This document shows, in pieces, positions 9,810 through 20,983 of a stretch of DNA of 64,000 bases; the stretch's first letter is position 1; each line of letters starts with the position of its first letter. Where the stretch lies: contig NZ_SIHI01000001.1 in NCBI RefSeq assembly GCF_007859735.1, forward strand, positions 2,840,884 through 2,904,883, in the 5' to 3' direction. The position numbers were made by a program, and so were the translations under genes. The stretch is from Thalassoglobus neptunius (GTDB lineage Bacteria; Planctomycetota; Planctomycetia; Planctomycetales; Planctomycetaceae). Under the pieces are notes generated by a model. That model saw only the letters and a program-made list of their open reading frames with translations. It was not told the DNA's origin and did no database searches.

Positions 9810-11362
9810 TCTTTCCCATCGACCGGTTTTGGAGGTGAAACAGGTTCGCCGAGGACAATTTCCTGCCCATCGGAAAGCACGAGTCTCATCTCACCTCGAG
9901 CGTCACGAACGATCTCTTTGAAATCTTCGGGAGTTTCTACCTGTTGCCCCCCCAACTTGACAACGAACTGGCCCACTTGCAATCCCGCTTCGGCAGCTGG
10001 AGTCTCCTCTTCGACACTCGTGACCACCACTCCGCGAGGGAATTGCGACAGGAAACGATCGGGAAGAAAACTCCTTCTGGCTGTGGGATAATCAATCTTC
10101 ATTCCTCGCCAGACGGGGATGCGATCTTGAGTCGCCACAATCGGCAGAGAATTCAATGCAGGCCACTTTCCGAGAATCATATTGAGCGTCAGGATACCAA
10201 TTCCGTTCGGTCGATAAACAATCAGCTCAGCTTGATTTCCCGCACCGACCAGTCCGACAAGCCGAACGAGATCATCGCCACTGGTGACTGGCTGTCCATT
10301 CACCTGCAGGACGACATCCTGAACATGTAAACCTCCGCGTTCAGCCGGAGATCCGGGCGAGACTCGATTAATAATGGCGGCCGTCTTGTTGGGAATCGAG
10401 GGCCCAAGATCACGCATCAGATTCTCAGTCGCATCTCCTGGATGAATTCCGAGGAAACCGTAATCGACTTCATAGCCTTCAAGGAGACTTTCAATAACAC
10501 CCCGAAAGTCGCCAACCGGAATGACCATCGCCGACCGGTGATCCTTTTGTTGAGGAAGCGATTGCGACGTCACCAAACCAGCCAGTTCCCCGTCGAGACT
10601 GAAGAGCGGAGTGCCGCTCCACTGAAAACTCTTTCCGAGATTGACGTCAACCAGAGTGCCCAGATTATGAATCGACCGCTCGGAAATATCGGTTGAGACA
10701 ACAGGGCTGAGCCGACCTCCCAGACTCTGACAAACAGTCAGCGACATCTTCGGACTCTCACCATCACGAACGCGGAGCGGATCGCCGATTGCCACACACA
10801 CTGAACCGACTTTCAGAGACTTCCCCGCTGCAAGCGGAACTTGATCCGGGGCGCCGCCTTCAATCGTGCCGGTCACAATCGCCAAGTCGCTGCGCGGATC
10901 CGAGGCGACTACGCTCACATTGGAAATCTCACCCTCAGAAGAGAGCAGCGACAATCTGGTCGACGGGTGACGACGTTCAATAAACGGCTCCAGAAGATGA
11001 GCACAGGTCAAAACCGAAAGCTGCTGCCCATCGACAGTCAGTACCACTCCGATGCCGATCCGCGAGGGAATCGGTTGGAACTGAACCGCTCTCCCGGGAG
11101 AATCGAATGTCTCGCCTTCCGGCTTTTCCTGAGTCGTCCCGGACTGCACGATGACAGCAACGACAGCGGAGCGTTTGCTGGCGAAGACCTTCTGAACGGC
11201 ATCTTCAAACTCAACCAAAGCAGACATGCTCGCCGCTTGAGCTGCCTTCTCATCAACCTGCGCTTGAGAATCATCGTCACCAGAAGCGCAAACCGGCAGG
11301 TATGACAGCAGGGCCAAATACAGAATCAGAGAGCAGGTTGAAACTCCAGCGGGACGGATCAC
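9806..11362 (-). CDS. HtrA/DegP-like serine protease with two PDZ domains
   Basis: 518 residues from a GTG at 11362, with a signal peptide (about 1-27). The trypsin-like core keeps a full triad: H122 (LTCAHLL), D159 (DPRSDLAI) and S249. The serine lies in WSGTPLF instead of the usual GNSGGPL, so the oxyanion-hole region is atypical. PDZ1 is about 295-395 ([10 protein letters not shown]...[14 protein letters not shown]) and PDZ2 about 425-505. Predicted periplasmic. It overlaps the sulfatase by four bases, so a role in handling exported proteins alongside that enzyme is possible, but this is inference. It is not part of the 35065-41055 protease cluster. Confidence 0.85.
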   Translation of the reverse strand: MIRPAGVSTCSLILYLALLSYLPVCASGDDDSQAQVDEKAAQAASMSALVEFEDAVQKVFASKRSAVVAVIVQSGTTQEKPEGETFDSPGRAVQFQPIPSRIGIGVVLTVDGQQLSVLTCAHLLEPFIERRHPSTRLSLLSSEGEISNVSVVASDPRSDLAIVTGTIEGGAPDQVPLAAGKSLKVGSVCVAIGDPLRVRDGESPKMSLTVCQSLGGRLSPVVSTDISERSIHNLGTLVDVNLGKSFQWSGTPLFSLDGELAGLVTSQSLPQQKDHRSAMVIPVGDFRGVIESLLEGYEVDYGFLGIHPGDATENLMRDLGPSIPNKTAAIINRVSPGSPAERGGLHVQDVVLQVNGQPVTSGDDLVRLVGLVGAGNQAELIVYRPNGIGILTLNMILGKWPALNSLPIVATQDRIPVWRGMKIDYPTARRSFLPDRFLSQFPRGVVVTSVEEETPAAEAGLQVGQFVVKLGGQQVETPEDFKEIVRDARGEMRLVLSDGQEIVLGEPVSPPKPVDGKE

Positions 11363-11605
11363 GGCGGGCCTTGAATGATCGGATCAATAGGAAACGATTG
11401 CCTGATTGTTGCGATCGCTGAGAAAAAACCAAGACGAGTCGCGACAATCTCGTCAGTTCACAATCCAGAAGTATTCTCTTCTCTGTTTTTGCATCCAACA
11501 CGCTGGATACGTTAAGCTGGGACACGATTCAGTCATCGCGAACGAGAATTGATCTTACTCAACATCTCAACCCATCAAAACAGAACGGCCTAGGAGACTC
11601 CATTC

Positions 11606-12991
<1,386 letters not shown>

Positions 12992-13256
12992 GTCACACGT
13001 GTCATTCACACGTTGATGCCATCGCTTGAAGTGGACATCGAGAACAATCGACGTCTTCACCTTGCGATCTGAAAACGTTCGAGCGTAAGACGACGACAGA
13101 AACAATCTCAGGCGCATGTATAGAATACGTATGAATGAGTTGGACCATCCTTCCTCAAGACCATCCCCGACACATCTGCCTCACATTGCGGCGTGAACCG
13201 GGATCATCCAGATGCCAATTTCCACTCAAGCCTGAGTGATGGGATCGACTTCCAAC

Positions 13257-13640
13257 ATGGCAAGATTTGCAATTCTGAGACACGACTGGCCGTTTCTCCA
13301 CTGGGACTTTCTCATCGAATCCGAGAACGTTCTGTTGACCTGGAGATTGGCCACGGAACCATTCATTGGGGCGGAGATTGCGGCGGAACAGCTGGCTCCT
13401 CACCGGCTCATCTATCTCGACTACGAAGGCCCCGTCAGCGGAGGACGTGGAGAAGTCACCAATTGGGATCGCGGTGAACTCGTCGATTTCCGTAAAATCG
13501 GTCAGGACTACAACTTGAAGATCGCTGGATCAAAGATCTCCGGGCCCGTTGAGATCAGAAAAACTCCAGAGTCAGCTTCAGAATCCGAATTCGTCGTCGT
13601 ATTCGGCAAGAACGGGAACCTGACTGAAGCAAAGAGATAA
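13257..13640 (+). CDS. Stand-alone LigD-type 3'-phosphoesterase domain protein
   Basis: 127 residues from the ATG at 13257; GTG and ATG codons at 13236 and 13239 would add seven or six residues, but the domain begins at MARFAILRHDW. It resembles the phosphoesterase (PE) module of bacterial LigD, which trims 3'-phosphate and ribonucleotide ends before break joining. H9, H15 and D17 (RHDWPFLHWDF) have the H-x5-H-x-D spacing of the PE metal site. H49 in APHRLIYLDYEG matches the later His, and WDRG at 70-73 matches the conserved end of the core. The Arg usually following the HxD motif is Leu here. No ligase, primase or Ku gene is nearby. Activity is uncertain. Confidence 0.75.
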   Translation: MARFAILRHDWPFLHWDFLIESENVLLTWRLATEPFIGAEIAAEQLAPHRLIYLDYEGPVSGGRGEVTNWDRGELVDFRKIGQDYNLKIAGSKISGPVEIRKTPESASESEFVVVFGKNGNLTEAKR

Positions 13641-13839
13641 CTCACTTATCAATAACAACTTAGACACACCAACGGTCGCCAAACGGCAATCTGAGTTCGC
13701 TGCATTCCGGAAATCGAAACGAACATATCTTTCTGGAATGAGGTAAGAAAAAAGAAAAGGTGAAAATGTTCTTCACCAATTCTGAACCAGAAGACGCTGT
13801 TTTGCTGCCGGGCAAAGTCGTCATTGCGGAGAGAGGGAA

Positions 13840-15483
13840 ATGTTGCCGAAAATCAACAACATGGTGGTCTTAGCAGCGCTGGCTGGAGCGTTGTCCCTGC
13901 CCCGCATTTGTGCTGCAGACACCGAATTTTCAACGGGATCTTCGGACCCGCTGATCCAGTATATCAACGAACAGATTACACAAACCTGGGAAGACAACGA
14001 AGTTGAGCCCAGCGAAGTCGCCTCCGATGCAGAATGGTTGCGACGAGTTTATCTCGACATCATCGGCCGAATTCCTTCTGCCGAAGAAGTTGACGAGTTT
14101 CTCAATGACTCCTCCGAGACCAAACGCTCGGTGACAATTGATGAGCTTCTGGCTCATCCCGATTATGTCCGCAACTTCACCGAAGTCTGGACCAACCTGC
14201 TCATCGGAAGAAACACGCCTGACGGCACCAGTCGTCCCGGGATGCAGAAGTTCCTGCGAGAGAGTTTCGCACGGAACCGGCCGTGGAATGAAATCGTTTA
14301 CGATCTCGTGACCGCCGAAGGACATTTCGAAGAAAACGGTGCGGTCAACTTCATTCTCGCACAACTGCAGGGAAACGCGAATAGCGAAGACTATCACGTC
14401 GAAGCGACCGCGAAGCTGACGCGTGTCCTTCTCGGAATGCAGGTGCAGTGTACTCAATGTCACGACCACCCGTTTAACGACTGGAAACAGAATCAGTTCT
14501 GGGAGTTCAACAGCTTCCTGCGACAGACACGCCGGATTGACCACGAACGCTACGACGCTGCTTCTGGACAAATGGTAGACGACTACTCCGAACTGTCGTA
14601 TCGAGACTTTGACGGACCCGTTTATTACGAAATGCGAAATGGCCTCGTGCAGGTCGCGTTTCCTAACTATCTCGGTGAGTCCTTCGAGGAACGCGGAATC
14701 AATCGCCGCGAAAAACTCGGCAAAATGATGGCTTATGAGGATGAATCCCAAACCGTTGCCAGAGCGATGGTGAACCGGACCTGGGCTCACTTCATGGGAT
14801 ACGGGTTTACACGCCCTGTCGACGACATGGGGCCTCACAATACTCCGAGCCATCCCGAACTTCTGGATCGTCTCAGCGACGAATTCGTCAAAAGCGGATA
14901 TGACGTCAAACAGTTGATCCGATGGATTTGCAACACGAACGCATACAACTTAACCAGCCAGTTTGGAGAGGCGAACGAATTCGACAATCCTGCTGCCGGT
15001 GAAGTTCCGTTGTTCAGCCATATGTATGTCAAGACAATGACGGCCGAACAGTTGTACGATTCGCTTCTCGTGGCCACAAATGCCCACGCCAGCGGAGCGG
15101 GGAACTACGAGCGTTCCGAACAACAACGGATGAGATGGATGCAGGATTACCTTCGAATTTTCGGAGGTAACGAGGACGACGAACCAACGCTCTTCAGCGG
15201 AAGTATTCCTCAGGCCCTTCTCATGATGAACGGTCCGTTGGTTCAAAAAGCCATCGATGCCGAGAAAGGCAGCTATCTGCATTCCGTTCTCAGCAACACC
15301 AGTTTTCGAAATGATTCCGCCAGAATTCAGGCCCTGTTCGTCTCGTCTCTGGGGCGTTTGCCAAGTCGAAACGAGATTACCCAAATCAAAAAACTCATGC
15401 AGCTCAGCCGCGATCCTTTGACTGCCTATCAGGATCTCTACTGGGCATTGCTGAACTCGAACGAGTTTATCGTCAACCACTAA
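13840..15483 (+). CDS. Exported DUF1549/DUF1553 protein
   Basis: 547 residues with a signal peptide (about 1-26, ICAA-DT). DUF1549 spans about 35-240: WLRRVYLDIIGRIPSAEEV, then FTEVWTNLLIGR, then a haem-like CTQCHDHPF box near 205. DUF1553 follows from about 290 (VARAMVNRTWAHFMGYGF...HPELLDRLSDEF) to the end (LLNSNEFIVNH). This is a planctomycete-specific family of exported proteins whose biochemical function is not established. It is followed by a DUF1501 gene, the standard partner. A purine-rich ribosome-binding site (GGAGAGAGGGAA) precedes the ATG. Its sequence is clearly paralogous to the C-terminal part of the protein at 17676-19799. Confidence 0.9.
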   Translation: MLPKINNMVVLAALAGALSLPRICAADTEFSTGSSDPLIQYINEQITQTWEDNEVEPSEVASDAEWLRRVYLDIIGRIPSAEEVDEFLNDSSETKRSVTIDELLAHPDYVRNFTEVWTNLLIGRNTPDGTSRPGMQKFLRESFARNRPWNEIVYDLVTAEGHFEENGAVNFILAQLQGNANSEDYHVEATAKLTRVLLGMQVQCTQCHDHPFNDWKQNQFWEFNSFLRQTRRIDHERYDAASGQMVDDYSELSYRDFDGPVYYEMRNGLVQVAFPNYLGESFEERGINRREKLGKMMAYEDESQTVARAMVNRTWAHFMGYGFTRPVDDMGPHNTPSHPELLDRLSDEFVKSGYDVKQLIRWICNTNAYNLTSQFGEANEFDNPAAGEVPLFSHMYVKTMTAEQLYDSLLVATNAHASGAGNYERSEQQRMRWMQDYLRIFGGNEDDEPTLFSGSIPQALLMMNGPLVQKAIDAEKGSYLHSVLSNTSFRNDSARIQALFVSSLGRLPSRNEITQIKKLMQLSRDPLTAYQDLYWALLNSNEFIVNH

Positions 15484-15759
15484 GTCGTTTTCGAAGTGGT
15501 CGAGGCGAATCCCACGGATTCAAAGTTTGCGACCGCTTCGGGAGTCACTCCAAGATTTTCAGTGACACTGTCACTGAGAACCAGTGCTTCCCCAGCATTG
15601 AGGCCAGGCGGATCCAGCCTACGAGATTAAGAAACCGCACATTCGATCACGCTTCCTTGTGTTTCGTGATCACTGAAGTGACAGCCACTGAAACCTCCTC
15701 AGCACGAGGACGTGTGACCAGAATTCCTCAACCCGAGGACGAATAACAAGGGTGACAAA

Positions 15760-17052
15760 ATGAGCCAACAGACACGCAAAGATCGAACGACTCACGCCGG
15801 GATGACCCGTCGACACTTCATGAACCACCTCGCACTGGGTGGAGCCAGCACGCTGGGGGCGGCTCACTTCCTCTCCACGCTGGAAGCCAATGCCGCTCAA
15901 GTCCAGAAGAATCAGAAATCCTGTATTCTTGTCTGGCTGCAGGGGGGAGCTCCGACCATCGATATGTGGGATCTCAAACCGGGGTCAAAGAACGGTGGAG
16001 AATTCCAACCGATTTCGACTCGCGGTGATTTCGAGATCTGCGAGCACCTGCCTGAGATTGCGAAAGAGATGGACAGCATGAGCGTTGTCCGTTCGCTGAG
16101 CACTCGCGAAGCGGATCATGAACGCGGACGCTACTACATGCACACCTCGTTCGTTCCAAACCCAACGGTTGTCCATCCAACATTCGGTTCGGTGGTCAGC
16201 TACGAACTGGGCAGCAAGCGAAAAGAACTCGAAATCCCCTCGTTTGTTTCCATCGGTGGTGGAAGCATGAGCCCGGGATTTCTCGGAATGACTCACGCTC
16301 CATTCGTCGTCGATCGTCGAGGACAAATCCAGAACGCGGGCATGGATGGAATGGATCAACAGCGGCTCCGCCAGCGTCTCCAAATGCTGGGCACAATCGA
16401 AGACGGATTCATTCGCTCCGAGCGGGGAGACATCGGTCAAGCACACAAAGACGTCTACACCAAGGCAGTCAATCTCATGACTTCCGAGCAGATGCGTGCC
16501 TTCAAGGCGGACGATGAGCCCGCTGAAGTCCGAGAGATGTACGGAAGCCATGAATTCGGCAACACACTGATCATGGCCCGTCGACTCGTTCAAACGGGTG
16601 TTCCATTCGTCGAAGTGCAGTTCCCCGGTGGTTGGGACCTTCATAACGATGTCTTCAACACACTTCGAACACAGCGACTCCCAATGCTCGACACCGGACT
16701 CGCCGGACTTGTCCGCGATCTGAAACAGCGGGGAATGCTCGACGACACCTGTATTGTCGTCATGGGTGAATTTGGACGAACTCCACGAATCAACCAGAAC
16801 GTCGGTCGCGATCACTGGGCAACCAGCTGGTCTGCCCTGATCGGTGGTGGTGGACTCGCAGGCGGACGTGCGATTGGAGAAACCGACGCCGACGGACTTC
16901 GCGTCATTAGCGAGAGCTATCTCCCGGGAGATCTTTGGGCGACTGTTGCCCACGCTCTGCGAATTCCACTCGACACAGTTCACACCTCAAAGCGAGGTCG
17001 ACCAATGAAGATTGTGAACGGAGGACAACCGATTCAGGGTCTGATCGGGTAA
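15760..17052 (+). CDS. Tat-exported DUF1501 (sulfatase-like fold) protein
   Basis: 430 residues. An N-terminal twin-arginine-like signal ([16 protein letters not shown], about 14-29) suggests Tat export. The body has DUF1501 features: [19 protein letters not shown] (about 51-70), a central [15 protein letters not shown] and a late [17 protein letters not shown] followed by GRDHW. These resemble the metal-binding regions of the alkaline phosphatase/sulfatase superfamily but without the sulfatase CxPxR signature. Function is unknown; such genes almost always follow a DUF1549/DUF1553 gene, as here. Two GC-rich hairpins follow the stop. Confidence 0.9.
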   Translation: MSQQTRKDRTTHAGMTRRHFMNHLALGGASTLGAAHFLSTLEANAAQVQKNQKSCILVWLQGGAPTIDMWDLKPGSKNGGEFQPISTRGDFEICEHLPEIAKEMDSMSVVRSLSTREADHERGRYYMHTSFVPNPTVVHPTFGSVVSYELGSKRKELEIPSFVSIGGGSMSPGFLGMTHAPFVVDRRGQIQNAGMDGMDQQRLRQRLQMLGTIEDGFIRSERGDIGQAHKDVYTKAVNLMTSEQMRAFKADDEPAEVREMYGSHEFGNTLIMARRLVQTGVPFVEVQFPGGWDLHNDVFNTLRTQRLPMLDTGLAGLVRDLKQRGMLDDTCIVVMGEFGRTPRINQNVGRDHWATSWSALIGGGGLAGGRAIGETDADGLRVISESYLPGDLWATVAHALRIPLDTVHTSKRGRPMKIVNGGQPIQGLIG

Positions 17053-17066
17053 TCGTCTCCTAGCCA

Positions 17067-17114
17067 TCACCGGGGCCGCGGTGACAGAACGGGGGGGCCG
17101 GTTTCGGCCCCCTC
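17067..17114 (+). terminator. Tandem GC-rich hairpins after the DUF1501 gene
   Basis: Hairpin 1 pairs TCACCG (17067-17072) with CGGTGA (17079-17084). Hairpin 2 pairs GGGGGCCG (17093-17100) with CGGCCCCC (17105-17112) around a GTTT loop and can extend by two pairs. Only a weak T-rich run follows, and the sigma-factor ATG is at 17125. This could be a terminator or attenuator that partly separates the DUF1549-DUF1501 pair from the sigma-factor gene. Confidence 0.6.
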
Positions 17115-17124
17115 AATCTTGAAT

Positions 17125-17679
17125 ATGACAACCAGACCTGACGCATCTCTGTCGAATCCCGATTTTCCTGGTGAAGAGTTCATTCAACTTTTCACGCAGG
17201 CGCAGCGGCCATTGTATTTGTCGATTCTCTCTCAGCTTGGGAGAATTCAGGCTGCGGAAGAGGTCCTTCAGGAAACCAACCTGATCATCTGGGCCAAGTC
17301 GTCTCAGTTCGAAACCGGGACGAACTTTCTCGCCTGGGCGCGTCAGATTGCTCACTTTGAAGTGATGAAGTGGCGACAGCGAAAGAGTCGAGAAAAACTG
17401 ATGTTCTCGGATGAGTTCATCAATACCGTCGCCCAACAGGTTTCGAGCACATCGGAAGAGTTTGCGATGCGTCAGCGCGCATTGGAAGATTGCCTGAACA
17501 AGCTGTCCGATCAGGATCGCGAATTGATTGAACTGCGATACCAGCCCGGAAACTCTGGGAAAGAACTTGCAGAAGCTCTCGGAAGACCTGCAAATTCGGT
17601 TTACCAATCATTGGGAAGAATACGCAAAGCCCTTCTCGAATGCGTTCAGCGAAAGGTTGCTGCTGAAGTCACCACATGA
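17125..17679 (+). CDS. ECF-type RNA polymerase sigma factor
   Basis: 184 residues from the ATG at 17125 (a TTG at 17119 would add two). Region 2 is at about 18-85, with a LYLSILSQLGRIQAAEEVLQ helix and FLAWARQIAHFEVMKWRQR, the -10-recognition part. Region 4 is at about 125-180, with LEDCLNKLSDQDRELIELRY and a helix-turn-helix around GKELAEALGRPANSVYQSLGRIRKAL. This is the planctomycete/verrucomicrobial ECF group usually partnered with a single-pass membrane anti-sigma protein. Its stop overlaps the start of the next gene (ATGA, 17676-17679), whose N-terminus fits such a partner. It probably directs a small regulon in response to a cell-envelope signal; targets are unknown. Confidence 0.92.
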   Translation: MTTRPDASLSNPDFPGEEFIQLFTQAQRPLYLSILSQLGRIQAAEEVLQETNLIIWAKSSQFETGTNFLAWARQIAHFEVMKWRQRKSREKLMFSDEFINTVAQQVSSTSEEFAMRQRALEDCLNKLSDQDRELIELRYQPGNSGKELAEALGRPANSVYQSLGRIRKALLECVQRKVAAEVTT

Positions 17680-19799
17680 GAACTCACACCCGACACGAAC
17701 TGCTCAAGCTGACTGAGGCGGTCATTGAAGACTACGCCACTCAGGAAGATTATGCGCGGCTTGAAGCAATCGTTCTCAGCGACCCGGAGTGTCTGGAGTT
17801 CTACCTGAAGCATCTTGAACTGCATGGCAATCTCTACTGGGATGCAGCTGGACGCGGACACTCCCTCTCGATTCCAGAATCAGACGGAATGGAGACCGAA
17901 TCGTCCCCGAAAGCTGTCTTTCCCCAGAAAGACCGTCGCCGAGCATGGGCTCCGCGTCGAATTTCGACCATCGCAGCGTCAGTGCTGACTCTGCTTGCTG
18001 TGACAGGAATCTGGCTCCGCATCTCAGACAATCGACTCGCGGATCCTCCCGTTCTTGTTGAGACGGACGATCCTCGTCTGGAAGAGACCACATCCAACGG
18101 AAACGACTCATCGGAAGATTCGATCGTCGAAGTCCATCTGCCTGAGCGGTCGCCATCACAGCCTCAAGATGAAACGCTGGTCAACAACTCGCATCAGCCA
18201 CAGGACCAGCCACAAGCTGAGGTGAACTTCACCGACGATCAGGCTGTAGTGGAATTCATTAACCATCAACTGGCATCCACCTGGAATGATCTGGGGATTG
18301 ATCCAGCTCCTCAAGCTTCGGACGAAGACTGGGTTCGGCGTATTTTTGTCGATCTCGCTGGCCGAATCCCGACGCCCGCTGAGGTAAAATCGTTTCTTTC
18401 AAATTCGAGTCCTGACAAGCGGACAGACCTCGTCGACTCGCTGCTCGCCAGCCGAGAGTTTTCGTACAACTTCGCTTCCGTCTGGACGAATCTCCTCGTC
18501 GGCCGCTCTCGTGAACGAGAGATTGACCGCGAAGAGTTGTTTGCCTATCTCGAACGTCAGTTTGGAGAGAATCGGGCCTGGACTCAAACTGTTCATGAAT
18601 TGCTGACTGCGACCGGCTCCGCGGAAGAATCTGGACCGGCCAACTATTTGCTGGCCCATCTCAACAACGAAGCAGTCCCAGCTACGGCAATCACAGCCAG
18701 AATTTTTCTCTGTGAGCAACTGCAATGCACGCAGTGTCACCGTCATCCCATCGTTTCCGAATGGGGGCAGAACCGATTCTGGGAGATCAACGCCTTCTTC
18801 CAGCAAACGGAAGTTCGAAACACTCTCATCACCGATCAGAAAAGTGGTGAGAAAATTCGAAAACGCGTTTTGACTGATGAGATTTCGCCAGAGGTTGAAC
18901 CGGCTTATTACGAGTCACTGCAGGGCGTGATGCAAGTCGCCTATCCCCGATTTGCGGGTGAGGACGTGACTCCTGAAGAATCGGTTTCGCTCCGGGCTCG
19001 CTTCGCCAATCTGTTTGCGAGTGAGCAGAATCCGCAGCTGGCGGTCGCTTTCGTGAATCGAACCTGGCAGCAATTGTTCGGTTTCGCATTCACTCAGGAA
19101 GTCGATGACATGGGCCCCCACAGCGATGTCAGTCACCCCGAATTGCTCTCCGGCCTGAGACAGGCTTTCGAGGAAACCGGTTACGACGTGCGGCGTCTGA
19201 TGCGCTGGATTTGTCTCTCTGACGCCTATCAACTTTCTTCCACTGCAAGCGAAGACAGCAATCTCGATGAGCCGGAAGCTGGCGGGATTCCCTACTTCAG
19301 TCGCATGTACACGAAGCCGTTTAGTGCGGAGCAGCTCTTTAATTCTCTGATGATTGCAGCAGGTGTTCCATCGGAAGAATTAACAAGCCGTGGCGATGCG
19401 TTCGAAAAGCGGGAGAACTGGCTGCAGCAGTTCTTTATTGCGATGGACAACGAAGAGAACAGCGAGTCGACGACCTTTGACGGGTCGATCACTCACACGC
19501 TCATGATGATCAACGGAGACCTCGTCCAGCAGGCGACCGACTTGAATCAGAGCCGAGTTTTGCGAGACATTGTCGTCGATCCGAAAAAGTCCGAGACCGA
19601 CCGAATCAATGAACTGTGCCTCGCAGCACTCTCTCGTTACCCGACTGAACCGGAACTCGAAGCGATTCGCAAGACGCTGCGAAATCAGATTCGTTTGCGA
19701 ACATCTCAAAACATCCCCGCCAAAGTCGCGGTCGGGGAGAGTCTTCGAGATCTCTACTGGGCTTTTCTCAACTCGAGCGAATTCTCCGTGAACCGATAG
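17676..19799 (+). CDS. Anti-sigma-like membrane protein fused to DUF1549/DUF1553
   Basis: 707 residues. Residues 1-60 (LLKLTEAVIEDYATQEDYARLEA...FYLKHLELHGNL) match the short cytoplasmic N-terminus found in proteins paired with planctomycete ECF sigma factors. A transmembrane helix lies at about 95-113 (TIAASVLTLLAVTGIWL). An acidic/Pro/Gln-rich linker (about 125-185) leads to DUF1549 (about 190-400, with a CTQCHRHPI box near 350) and DUF1553 (about 440-705). The sigma gene overlaps it by four bases. I infer a one-protein sensor: extracytoplasmic DUF1549/DUF1553 coupled to a cytoplasmic anti-sigma segment. It is a paralogue of 13840-15483 with an added anchor. Confidence 0.85.
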   Translation: MRTHTRHELLKLTEAVIEDYATQEDYARLEAIVLSDPECLEFYLKHLELHGNLYWDAAGRGHSLSIPESDGMETESSPKAVFPQKDRRRAWAPRRISTIAASVLTLLAVTGIWLRISDNRLADPPVLVETDDPRLEETTSNGNDSSEDSIVEVHLPERSPSQPQDETLVNNSHQPQDQPQAEVNFTDDQAVVEFINHQLASTWNDLGIDPAPQASDEDWVRRIFVDLAGRIPTPAEVKSFLSNSSPDKRTDLVDSLLASREFSYNFASVWTNLLVGRSREREIDREELFAYLERQFGENRAWTQTVHELLTATGSAEESGPANYLLAHLNNEAVPATAITARIFLCEQLQCTQCHRHPIVSEWGQNRFWEINAFFQQTEVRNTLITDQKSGEKIRKRVLTDEISPEVEPAYYESLQGVMQVAYPRFAGEDVTPEESVSLRARFANLFASEQNPQLAVAFVNRTWQQLFGFAFTQEVDDMGPHSDVSHPELLSGLRQAFEETGYDVRRLMRWICLSDAYQLSSTASEDSNLDEPEAGGIPYFSRMYTKPFSAEQLFNSLMIAAGVPSEELTSRGDAFEKRENWLQQFFIAMDNEENSESTTFDGSITHTLMMINGDLVQQATDLNQSRVLRDIVVDPKKSETDRINELCLAALSRYPTEPELEAIRKTLRNQIRLRTSQNIPAKVAVGESLRDLYWAFLNSSEFSVNR

Positions 19800-19849
19800 A
19801 CCATTCTTATGGTTTCTCAATCCAAGTCTGCGTGCGGACTTCGAGTTCA

Positions 19850-20914
19850 CTATGAAAAGCTGACCTCACGGCAGGCGAGTTCGTTGAGCACTCCCTGAGC
19901 AACATTCGCCGGGCAGGACCACACGAGGAAGAACATCGCCTCTCGAATTGCCAGTTCCACCGGATGCCCTTTCACATAGCCGGCCCCTTTGGTCATGGTC
20001 AGGGCTGCTTGCGTCATTCGAAGAATGAGTGAGTTACATCGTTGTCGAATTTCCGCCGTTGCGTCAGCCGGTTGTTCCTTGCCAGTTGAACTCGCGAGGG
20101 CGAACAAATCTTTCTTAAGCGTGTTGTATTCGTTTGTCAGCAAATCGACGGTCGGAACAAGCTCTTCACGACGGGAGCTTTGATCTTCAATCACGTCGAC
20201 CATTCGTGAGATCACACCGAGTGCAAGTGTCGAAGTGGTGACCGACCCCGCTCCTCCCGCTCCTGACGAAAGAACAGCTTCCGCCGGACCGGCAATGAGA
20301 AGTGCTTTGGGGACAGTGACGTTCTCCAACTTGACGGAAGTCGTTTCGGATGCTGTGAGAGCCATGAGCTGCACGAACGGCTGAATCTCGACGCCCGGAT
20401 GTTCCGTCGGCACGGCCACGAGAACCTGTCGACCGTCGCTGCAAGTTCCCCCGGTGACGACCCAGTCCGCCGCAGAAGCTCCAGTCACCCACGGAATTTG
20501 TCCGTTCAGGGTCACTCCTTCTTCAGACAGCTCGACTTGAACCGGAGGAGTCTTCAGATACTGCCGGGACGTTGTTAAATGCGAAATTCCAACGGTCGCG
20601 AACTGCTGACCTTTCGCGAGTGAGGGGAGCAGAGCTTCACGAACTTCCTCAAATGGAGAACTGGCGATCCGCTGGCACGCTCCGTTTCTCTGAGTGAGGA
20701 TGAAGCAGGTCGTCAAACACGCTTTCGCCAAGTCGTGATACTCGTGCGTCAACTCTTGTGTATCGAGTCGATTTCCCCCGTATTGTTCGGGAATGACCGA
20801 CTTCATCACTCCTGCTTCGCTCAGCCATGCGATTTGATCATCGGGCCATGTTCCACGGCGATCGACATCGACCGCGGATTTGGCAAGACGTTCGAGTAAG
20901 TCTGTCTTGGTCAT
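19850..20914 (-). CDS. Acyl-CoA dehydrogenase-like flavoprotein
   Basis: 354 residues, slightly shorter than typical acyl-CoA dehydrogenases (about 380). N-terminal helical region (about 1-110) contains WLSEAGVMKSVIPEQYGG. The middle beta domain (about 110-210) contains QFATVGISHLTTSR and LNGQIPWVTGASAADWVVTGG, the usual FAD-contacting pattern. The C-terminal helical bundle contains a GAGYVKGHPVELAIREAMF stretch. The catalytic Glu cannot be placed with confidence. It could oxidise an acyl-CoA or act as a related oxygenase-type member. It lies alone, convergent with the sigma/anti-sigma pair. Confidence 0.8.
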   Translation of the reverse strand: MTKTDLLERLAKSAVDVDRRGTWPDDQIAWLSEAGVMKSVIPEQYGGNRLDTQELTHEYHDLAKACLTTCFILTQRNGACQRIASSPFEEVREALLPSLAKGQQFATVGISHLTTSRQYLKTPPVQVELSEEGVTLNGQIPWVTGASAADWVVTGGTCSDGRQVLVAVPTEHPGVEIQPFVQLMALTASETTSVKLENVTVPKALLIAGPAEAVLSSGAGGAGSVTTSTLALGVISRMVDVIEDQSSRREELVPTVDLLTNEYNTLKKDLFALASSTGKEQPADATAEIRQRCNSLILRMTQAALTMTKGAGYVKGHPVELAIREAMFFLVWSCPANVAQGVLNELACREVSFS

Positions 20915-20983
20915 GATTCATCTTCTGAAATTCTCAGCCCTGATCGCTCAGACCGTTCTTCATGGTTGCTCCGCACTCGCTCG

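Noticed and set aside
12992-13256. Search for a tRNA or small RNA in the gap before the LigD-like gene
   Set aside because: No cloverleaf or T-loop signature found; only short imperfect inverted repeats around CACACGTGT.
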